Made by a program: the position numbers and the translations under genes. 64,000 bases of DNA from Phytophthora colocasiae (lineage: Eukaryota > Oomycota > Peronosporomycetes > Peronosporales > Peronosporaceae). The DNA lies in assembly GCA_018806915.1 (NCBI GenBank), contig JAGKQI010000102.1, forward strand, positions 558,001 through 622,000, given 5' to 3'. The notes beneath the pieces are model-generated. The model did no database searches. It was not told the DNA's origin and was given only the letters and a program-made list of their open reading frames with translations. Shown piece after piece: positions 55,883 to 64,000 of the stretch. How positions within the stretch are numbered: the first letter of the stretch is position 1; each line of letters begins with the position of its first letter.

Positions 55883-56375
55883 GCACAACAACACACACAA
55901 CCACCACGCAAACAACATGCACACACAACACAACCACACAACCACACACAACCACGCACGCCAACCCACGCCATTCCACATCGCCAAACGCTGCTCCACG
56001 CGCTCATCCTACTCGCTCAACCCACTTCCCACACCATCCAAACTTATCCGCCTTATCCGCGCCCAAACCTATCGCCACGCACGAGGCTCCATGCCGTGCA
56101 AAGCGACACGTGTGAGTCGCGCTTGCTCCCGGGAGAACTCACCCGCCACAGCGCATGGCCTTGCTGCGGTCTACAAGGCCGGACCTACGGACCACTTGGC
56201 CGATATCGAGGTGTTGGTCGGACCTGAATGCTGACCTCACCAAGCGAGATGGAGACTTTCCTCCGTGCGGCAACGGGTCCAGACATATCCCGCACGGCGA
56301 CGCGCACGGCGAAAAGGGCTAAAGAAGCGTGCCAAGCGCGCCAGGAAGGTACGCGCGAAGGGCAAAATGGCAAAA

Positions 56376-56448
56376 TGGTCATACAGGGGCTCGAACCCTG
56401 GACCGCAGCGTTATTAGCACTGTGCTCTACCGACTGAGCTATACGACC
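56376..56448 (-). tRNA. tRNA-Ile(AAU), copy 72 (C class)
   Basis: 73 nt; lies between the two copies with the 1-nt deletion. Confidence 0.96.
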
Positions 56449-56941
56449 GCACAACAACACACACAACCACCACGCAAACAACATGCACACACAACACAAC
56501 CACACAACCACACACAACCACGCACGCCAACCCACGCCATTCCACATCGCCAAACGCTGCTCCACGCGCTCATCCTACTCGCTCAACCCACTTCCCACAC
56601 CATCCAAACTTATCCGCCTTATCCGCGCCCAAACCTATCGCCACGTACGAGGCTCCATGCCGTGCAAAGCGACACGTGTGAGTCGCGCTTGCTCCCGGGA
56701 GAACTCACCCGCCACAGCGCATGGCCTTGCTGCGGTCTACAAGGCCGGACCTACGGACCACTTGGCCGATATCGAGGTGTTGGTCGGACCTGAATGCTGA
56801 CCTCACCAAGCGAGATGGAGACTTTCCTCCGTGCGGCAACGGGTCCAGACATATCCCGCACGGCGACGCGCACGGCGAAAAGGGCTAAAGAAGCGTGCCA
56901 AGCGCGCCAGGAAGGTACGCGCGAAGGGCAAAATGGCAAAA

Positions 56942-57013
56942 TGGTCATACAGGGCTCGAACCCTGGACCGCAGCGTTATTAGCACTGTGCTCTACCGACT
57001 GAGCTATACGACC
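56942..57013 (-). pseudogene. tRNA-Ile(AAU), copy 73, 1-nt T-arm deletion
   Basis: 72 nt, same missing base as copy 71, two units away. Confidence 0.75.
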
Positions 57014-57505
57014 GCACAACAACACACACAACCACCACGCAAACAACATGCACACACAACACAACCACACAACCACACACAACCACGCACGCCAACCCAC
57101 GCCATTCCACATCGCCAAACGCTGCTCCACGCGCTCATCCTACTCGCTCAACCCACTTCCACACCATCCAAACTTATCCGCCTTATCCGCGCCCAAACCT
57201 ATCGCCACGTACGAGGCTCCATGCCGTGCAAAGCGACACGTGTGAGTCGCGCTTGCTCCCGGGAGAACTCACCCGCCACAGCGCATGGCCTTGCTGCGGT
57301 CTACAAGGCCGGACCTACGGACCACTTGGCCGATATCGAGGTGTTGGTCGGACCTGAATGCTGACCTCACCAAGCGAGATGGAGACTTTCCTCCGTGCGG
57401 CAACGGGTCCAGACATATCCCGCACGGCGACGCGCACGGCGAAAAGGGCTAAAGAAGCGTGCCAAGCGCGCCAGGAAGGTACGCGCGAAGGGCAAAATGG
57501 CAAAA

Positions 57506-57578
57506 TGGTCATACAGGGGCTCGAACCCTGGACCGCAGCGTTATTAGCACTGTGCTCTACCGACTGAGCTATACGACC
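57506..57578 (-). tRNA. tRNA-Ile(AAU), copy 74 (C class)
   Basis: 73 nt; the next dyad has the same 10-bp deletion as after copy 36 (junction 57822/57823). Confidence 0.96.
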
Positions 57579-58061
57579 GCACAACAACACACACAACCAC
57601 CACGCAAACAACATGCACACACAACACAACCACACAACCACACACAACCACGCACGCCAACCCACGCCATTCCACATCGCCAAACGCTGCTCCACGCGCT
57701 CATCCTACTCGCTCAACCCACTTCCCACACCATCCAAACTTATCCGCCTTATCCGCGCCCAAACCTATCGCCACGTACGAGGCTCCATGCCGTGCAAAGC
57801 GACACGTGTGAGTCGCGCTTGCACTCACCCGCCACAGCGCATGGCCTTGCTGCGGTCTACAAGGCCGGACCTACGGACCACTTGGCCGATATCGAGGTGT
57901 TGGTCGGACCTGAATGCTGACCTCACCAAGCGAGATGGAGACTTTCCTCCGTGCGGCAACGGGTCCAGACATATCCCGCACGGCGACGCGCACGGCGAAA
58001 AGGGCTAAAGAAGCGTGCCAAGCGCGCCAGGAAGGTACGCGCGAAGGGCAAAATGGCAAAA

Positions 58062-58134
58062 TGGTCATACAGGGGCTCGAACCCTGGACCGCAGCGTTAT
58101 TAGCACTGTGCTCTACCGACTGAGCTATACGACC
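58062..58134 (-). tRNA. tRNA-Ile(AAU), copy 75 (C class)
   Basis: 73 nt. Confidence 0.96.
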
Positions 58135-58627
58135 GCACAACAACACACACAACCACCACGCAAACAACATGCACACACAACACAACCACACAACCACACA
58201 CAACCACGCACGCCAACCCACGCCATTCCACATCGCCAAACGCTGCTCCACGCGCTCATCCTACTCGCTCAACCCACTTCCCACACCATCCAAACTTATC
58301 CGCCTTATCCGCGCCCAAACCTATCGCCACGTACGAGGCTCCATGCCGTGCAAAGCGACACGTGTGAGTCGCGCTTGCTCCCGGGAGAACTCACCCGCCA
58401 CAGCGCATGGCCTTGCTGCGGTCTACAAGGCCGGACCTACGGACCACTTGGCCGATATCGAGGTGTTGGTCGGACCTGAATGCTGACCTCACCAAGCGAG
58501 ATGGAGACTTTCCTCCGTGCGGCAACAGGTCCCGACATACCCCGCACGGCGACGCGCATGGCGAAAAGGGCTAAAGAAGCGTGCCAAGCGCGCCAGGAAG
58601 GTACGCGCGAAGGGCAAAATGGCAAAA

Positions 58628-58700
58628 TGGTCATACAGGGGCTCGAACCCTGGACCGCAGCGTTATTAGCACTGTGCTCTACCGACTGAGCTATACGACC
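58628..58700 (-). tRNA. tRNA-Ile(AAU), copy 76 (C class)
   Basis: 73 nt; divergent unit with caacaggtcccgacatacc, shared with copy 83. Confidence 0.96.
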
Positions 58701-59192
58701 GCACAACAACACACACAACCACCACGCAAACAACATGCACACACAACACAACCACACAACCACACACAACCACGCACGCCAACCCACGCCATTCCACATC
58801 GCCAAACGCTGCTCCACGCGCTCATCCTACTCGCTCAACCCACTTCCCACACCATCCAAACTTATCCGCCTTATCCGCGCCCAAACCTATCGCCACGCAC
58901 GAGGCTCCATGCCGTGCAAAGCGACACGTGTGAGTCGCGCTTGCTCCCGGGAGAACTCACCCGCCACAGCGCATGGCCTTGCTGCGGTCTACAAGGCCGG
59001 ACCTACGGACCACTTGGCCGATATCGAGGTGTTGGTCGGACCTGAATGCTGACCTCACCAAGCGAGATGGAGACTTTCCTCCGTGCGGCAACGGGTCCAG
59101 ACATATCCCGCACGGCGACGCGCACGGCGAAAGGGCTAAAGAAGCGTGCCAAGCGCGCCAGGAAGGTACGCGCGAAGGGCAAAATGGCAAAA

Positions 59193-59265
59193 TGGTCATA
59201 CAGGGGCTCGAACCCTGGACCGCAGCGTTATTAGCACTGTGCTCTACCGACTGAGCTATACGACC
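59193..59265 (-). tRNA. tRNA-Ile(AAU), copy 77 (C class)
   Basis: 73 nt; spacer with gaaaggg (one A fewer). Confidence 0.96.
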
Positions 59266-59758
59266 GCACAACAACACACACAACCACCACGCAAACAACA
59301 TGCACACACAACACAACCACACAACCACACACAACCACGCACGCCAACCCACGCCATTCCACATCGCCAAACGCTGCTCCACGCGCTCATCCTACTCGCT
59401 CAACCCACTTCCCACACCATCCAAACTTATCCGCCTTATCCACGCCCAAACCTATCGCCACGTACGAGGCTCCATGCCGTGCAAAGCGACACGTGTGAGT
59501 CGCGCTTGCTCCCGGGAGAACTCACCCGCCACAGCGCATGGCCTTGCTGCGGTCTACAAGGCCGGACCTACGGACCACTTGGCCGATATCGAGGTGTTGG
59601 TCGGACCTGAATGCTGACCTCACCAAGCGAGATGGAGACTTTCCTCCGTGCGGCAACGGGTCCAGACATATCCCGCACGGCGACGCGCACGGCGAAAAGG
59701 GCTAAAGAAGCGTGCCAAGCGCGCCAGGAAGGTACGCGCGAAGGGCAAAATGGCAAAA

Positions 59759-59831
59759 TGGTCATACAGGGGCTCGAACCCTGGACCGCAGCGTTATTAG
59801 CACTGTGCTCTACCGACTGAGCTATACGACC
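59759..59831 (-). tRNA. tRNA-Ile(AAU), copy 78 (C class)
   Basis: 73 nt. Confidence 0.96.
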
Positions 59832-60324
59832 GCACAACAACACACACAACCACCACGCAAACAACATGCACACACAACACAACCACACAACCACACACAA
59901 CCACGCACGCCAACCCACGCCATTCCACATCGCCAAACGCTGCTCCACGCGCTCATCCTACTCGCTCAACCCACTTCCCACACCATCCAAACTTATCCGC
60001 CTTATCCGCGCCCAAACCTATCGCCACGTACGAGGCTCCATGCCGTGCAAAGCGACACGTGTGAGTCGCGCTTGCTCCCGGGAGAACTCACCCGCCACAG
60101 CGCATGGCCTTGCTGCGGTCTACAAGGCCGGACCTACGGACCACTTGGCCGATATCGAGGTGTTGGTCGGACCTGAATGCTGACCTCACCAAGCGAGATG
60201 GAGACTTTCCTCCGTGCGGCAACGGGTCCAGACATATCCCGCACGGCGACGCGCACGGCGAAAAGGGCTAAAGAAGCGTGCCAAGCGCGCCAGGAAGGTA
60301 CGCGCGAAGGGCAAAATGGCAAAA

Positions 60325-60397
60325 TGGTCATACAGGGGCTCGAACCCTGGACCGCAGCGTTATTAGCACTGTGCTCTACCGACTGAGCTATACGACC
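60325..60397 (-). tRNA. tRNA-Ile(AAU), copy 79 (C class)
   Basis: 73 nt; CA tract 2 bp shorter after catgcacac, as in copy 85. Confidence 0.96.
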
Positions 60398-60888
60398 GCA
60401 CAACAACACACACAACCACCACGCAAACAACATGCACACAACACAACCACACAACCACACACAACCACGCACGCCAACCCACGCCATTCCACATCGCCAA
60501 ACGCTGCTCCACGCGCTCATCCTACTCGCTCAACCCACTTCCCACACCATCCAAACTTATCCGCCTTATCCGCGCCCAAACCTATCGCCACGTACGAGGC
60601 TCCATGCCGTGCAAAGCGACACGTGTGAGTCGCGCTTGCTCCCGGGAGAACTCACCCGCCACAGCGCATGGCCTTGCTGCGGTCTACAAGGCCGGACCTA
60701 CGGACCACTTGGCCGATATCGAGGTGTTGGTCGGACCTGAATGCTGACCTCACCAAGCGAGATGGAGACTTTCCTCCGTGCGGCAACGGGTCCAGACATA
60801 TCCCGCACGGCGACGCGCACGGCGAAAAGGGCTAAAGAAGCGTGCCAAGCGCGCCAGGAAGGTACGCGCGAAGGGCAAAATGGCAAAA

Positions 60889-60961
60889 TGGTCATACAGG
60901 GGCTCGAACCCTGGACCGCAGCGTTATTAGCACTGTGCTCTACCGACTGAGCTATACGACC
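60889..60961 (-). tRNA. tRNA-Ile(AAU), copy 80 (C class)
   Basis: 73 nt; unit reverts to cacgagtgag and its dyad has lost one G (61205-61213). Confidence 0.96.
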
Positions 60962-61453
60962 GCACAACAACACACACAACCACCACGCAAACAACATGCA
61001 CACACAACACAACCACACAACCACACACAACCACGCACGCCAACCCACGCCATTCCACATCGCCAAACGCTGCTCCACGCGCTCATCCTACTCGCTCAAC
61101 CCACTTCCCACACCATCCAAACTTATCCGCCTTATCCGCGCCCAAACCTATCGCCACGCACGAGGCTCCATGCCGTGCAAAGCGACACGAGTGAGTCGCG
61201 CTTGCTCCCGGAGAACTCACCCGCCACAGCGCATGGCCTTGCTGCGGTCTACAAGGCCGGACCTACGGACCACTTGGCCGATATCGAGGTGTTGGTCGGA
61301 CCTGAATGCTGACCTCACCAAGCGAGATGGAGACTTTCCTCCGTGCGGCAACGGGTCCCAGACATATCCCGCACGGCGACGCGCACGGCGAAAGGGCTAA
61401 AGAAGCGTGCCAAGCGCGCCAGGAAGGTACGCGCGAAGGGCAAAATGGCAAAA

Positions 61454-61526
61454 TGGTCATACAGGGGCTCGAACCCTGGACCGCAGCGTTATTAGCACTG
61501 TGCTCTACCGACTGAGCTATACGACC
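61454..61526 (-). tRNA. tRNA-Ile(AAU), copy 81 (C class)
   Basis: 73 nt; the spacer has gggtcccagacat (one C added) and gaaaggg (one A lost). Confidence 0.96.
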
Positions 61527-62019
61527 GCACAACAACACACACAACCACCACGCAAACAACATGCACACACAACACAACCACACAACCACACACAACCACG
61601 CACGCCAACCCACGCCATTCCACATCGCCAAACGCTGCTCCACGCGCTCATCCTACTCGCTCAACCCACTTCCCACACCATCCAAACTTATCCGCCTTAT
61701 CCGCGCCCAAACCTATCGCCACGTACGAGGCTCCATGCCGTGCAAAGCGACACGTGTGAGTCGCGCTTGCTCCCGGGAGAACTCACCCGCCACAGCGCAT
61801 GGCCTTGCTGCGGTCTACAAGGCCGGACCTACGGACCACTTGGCCGATATCGAGGTGTTGGTCGGACCTGAATGCTGACCTCACCAAGCGAGATGGAGAC
61901 TTTCCTCCGTGCGGCAACGGGTCCAGACATATCCCGCACGGCGACGCGCACGGCGAAAAGGGCTAAAGAAGCGTGCCAAGCGCGCCAGGAAGGTACGCGC
62001 GAAGGGCAAAATGGCAAAA

Positions 62020-62092
62020 TGGTCATACAGGGGCTCGAACCCTGGACCGCAGCGTTATTAGCACTGTGCTCTACCGACTGAGCTATACGACC
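62020..62092 (-). tRNA. tRNA-Ile(AAU), copy 82 (C class)
   Basis: 73 nt; unit reads cacgggtgag. Confidence 0.96.
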
Positions 62093-62586
62093 GCACAACA
62101 ACACACACAACCACCACGCAAACAACATGCACACACAACACAACCACACAACCACACACAACCACGCACGCCAACCCACGCCATTCCACATCGCCAAACG
62201 CTGCTCCACGCGCTCATCCTACTCGCTCAACCCACTTCCCACACCATCCAAACTTATCCGCCTTATCCGCGCCCAAACCTATCGCCACGTACGAGGCTCC
62301 ATGCCGTGCAAAGCGACACGGGTGAGTCGCGCTTGCTCCCGGGAGAACTCACCCGCCACAGCGCATGGCCTTGCTGCGGTCTACAAGGCCGGACCTACGG
62401 ACCACTTGGCCGATATCGAGGTGTTGGTCGGACCTGAATGCTGACCTCACCAAGCGAGATGGAGACTTTCCTCCGTGCGGCAACAGGTCCCGACATACCC
62501 CGCACGGCGACGCGCACGGCGAAAAGGGCTAAAGAAGCGTGCCAAGCGCGCCAGGAAGGTACGCGCGAAGGGCAAAAATGGCAAAA

Positions 62587-62659
62587 TGGTCATACAGGGA
62601 CTCGAACCCTGGACCGCAGCGTTATTAGCACTGTGCTCTACCGACTGAGCTATACGACC
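62587..62659 (-). tRNA. tRNA-Ile(AAU), copy 83, consensus B box
   Basis: 73 nt. A single change in the T loop (C60 to U) makes the B box GGTTCGAGTCC, the exact Pol III consensus. The second downstream T run is five Ts. Otherwise C class. Confidence 0.96.
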
Positions 62660-63152
62660 GCACAACAACACACACAACCACCACGCAAACAACATGCACA
62701 CACAACACAACCACACAACCACACACAACCACGCACGCCAACCCACGCCATTCCACATCGCCAAACGCTGCTCCACGCGCTCATCCTACTCGCTCAACCC
62801 ACTTCCCACACCATCCAAACTTATCCGCCTTATCCACGCCCAAACCTATCGCCACGCACGAGGCTCCATGCCGTGCAAAGCGACACGTGTGAGTCGCGCT
62901 TGCTCCCGGGAGAACTCACCCGCCACAGCGCATGGCCTTGCTGCGGTCTACAAGGCCGGACCTACGGACCACTTGGCCGATATCGAGGTGTTGGTCGGAC
63001 CTGAATGCTGACCTCACCAAGCGAGATGGAGACTTTCCTCCGTGCGGCAACGGGTCCAGACATATCCCGCACGGCGACGCGCACGGCGAAAAGGGCTAAA
63101 GAAGCGTGCCAAGCGCGCCAGGAAGGTACGCGCGAAGGGCAAAATGGCAAAA

Positions 63153-63225
63153 TGGTCATACAGGGGCTCGAACCCTGGACCGCAGCGTTATTAGCACTGT
63201 GCTCTACCGACTGAGCTATACGACC
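63153..63225 (-). tRNA. tRNA-Ile(AAU), copy 84 (C class)
   Basis: 73 nt; its unit has lost GT from cacgtgtgag. Confidence 0.96.
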
Positions 63226-63716
63226 GCACAACAACACACACAACCACCACGCAAACAACATGCACACACAACACAACCACACAACCACACACAACCACGC
63301 ACGCCAACCCACGCCATTCCACATCGCCAAACGCTGCTCCACGCGCTCATCCTACTCGCTCAACCCACTTCCCACACCATCCAAACTTATCCGCCTTATC
63401 CGCGCCCAAACCTATCGCCACGCACGAGGCTCCATGCCGTGCAAAGCGACACGTGAGTCGCGCTTGCTCCCGGGAGAACTCACCCGCCACAGCGCATGGC
63501 CTTGCTGCGGTCTACAAGGCCGGACCTACGGACCACTTGGCCGATATCGAGGTGTTGGTCGGACCTGAATGCTGACCTCACCAAGCGAGATGGAGACTTT
63601 CCTCCGTGCGGCAACGGGTCCAGACATATCCCGCACGGCGACGCGCACGGCGAAAAGGGCTAAAGAAGCGTGCCAAGCGCGCCAGGAAGGTACGCGCGAA
63701 GGGCAAAATGGCAAAA

Positions 63717-63789
63717 TGGTCATACAGGGGCTCGAACCCTGGACCGCAGCGTTATTAGCACTGTGCTCTACCGACTGAGCTATACGACC
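63717..63789 (-). tRNA. tRNA-Ile(AAU), copy 85 (C class)
   Basis: 73 nt; last copy in the window. The unit continues past base 64000. Confidence 0.96.
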
Positions 63790-64000
63790 GCACAACAACA
63801 CACACAACCACCACGCAAACAACATGCACACAACACAACCACACAACCACACACAACCACGCACGCCAACCCACGCCATTCCACATCGCCAAACGCTGCT
63901 CCACGCGCTCATCCTACTCGCTCAACCCACTTCCCACACCATCCAAACTTATCCGCCTTATCCGCGCCCAAACCTATCGCCACGCACGAGGCTCCATGCC

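Larger units (their letters stand above)
29652..64000 (-). repeat. Tandem tRNA-Ile array, right block (61 units of ~566 bp)
   Basis: Same unit and orientation as the left block, more homogeneous: all but one copy carry the C-class T stem and nearly all read cacggcgacg. From about 40384 the dominant period is exactly 566 bp. Informative variants are cttatcc(a/g)cgcc, cacg(c/t)acgagg, cacg(a/t)gtgag and the CA-tract form. The first seven units share cacgagtgag with part of the left block. Spacers hold no other gene I can see. Continues past base 64000. Confidence 0.97.

Noticed and set aside
461..63912. About 85 sets of ORFs of 62-189 aa in every array unit (for example minus-strand ORFs containing GRIAQSVEHSANNAAVQGSS, and plus-strand MLTSPSEMETF or MPSAPGRYARR frames)
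   Set aside because: They read through the tRNA gene on either strand and through the CA tract (His/Thr/Gln-rich). GRIAQSVEH... is the usual false translation of a tRNA. Frames break with each small indel between units.
1..64000. A second RNA gene (5S rRNA, snRNA or another tRNA) in the unit spacer
   Set aside because: I looked for a second cloverleaf, 5S-like internal control region and T-run ends on both strands and found none; only the tRNA-Ile is supported.
1..64000. CRISPR array
   Set aside because: The period is ~565 bp with conserved spacers, and the context is eukaryotic.

Overview
The window is eukaryotic repeat DNA with no ordinary host protein gene that I can support. It is one long tandem array of tRNA genes interrupted by two nested LTR retrotransposons. 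The tRNA genes lack an encoded CCA, have internal A and B boxes and end in T-run Pol III terminators. The retroelements are Ty3/gypsy chromodomain elements (order gag, protease, RT, RNase H, integrase). The Gag and Pol proteins look to me like those of oomycete (Phytophthora/downy mildew-type) gypsy elements. That placement is inference from family resemblance, not a search.

Layout. 1-13473: 24 tandem copies of a ~565-bp unit, each with one minus-strand tRNA-Ile(AAU) gene, a CA-rich tract and ~380 bp of other non-coding spacer. 13474-29651: element A, with identical 460-bp LTRs and target duplication TGAAT, inserted in one array unit. 19642-27523: element B, with 412-bp LTRs differing at one base and target duplication GTTGA, inserted inside the integrase reading frame of A. 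29652-64000: the array continues with 61 more copies. In total 85 tRNA-Ile copies are visible: 81 full-length, three with 1- or 2-nt T-arm deletions, one truncated. The array runs off both ends of the window.

Element A (about 8.3 kb without B) has an intact gag and an intact integrase core but at least six frame breaks in protease, RT, RNase H and the integrase zinc finger. Element B (7.9 kb) is nearly intact: gag, then protease-RT-RNase H in one frame broken by a single TAG, then integrase and chromodomain after two frame changes.

Most interesting points: (1) both elements carry a -1 frameshift cassette at the gag/pol junction (heptamer, 7-nt spacer, hairpin whose stem shows paired changes while the loop GCGGGGCG is constant); (2) both carry an antisense ORF system between pol and the 3' LTR with shared motifs and a coiled coil placed opposite the integrase-chromodomain linker; (3) element A is filled, in coding and LTR sequence, with short perfect inverted repeats every few tens of bases, and several of its frame breaks sit in or complete such repeats; (4) a very large single-isoacceptor tRNA array with two T-arm allele classes and a palindrome that is a recurrent lesion site.
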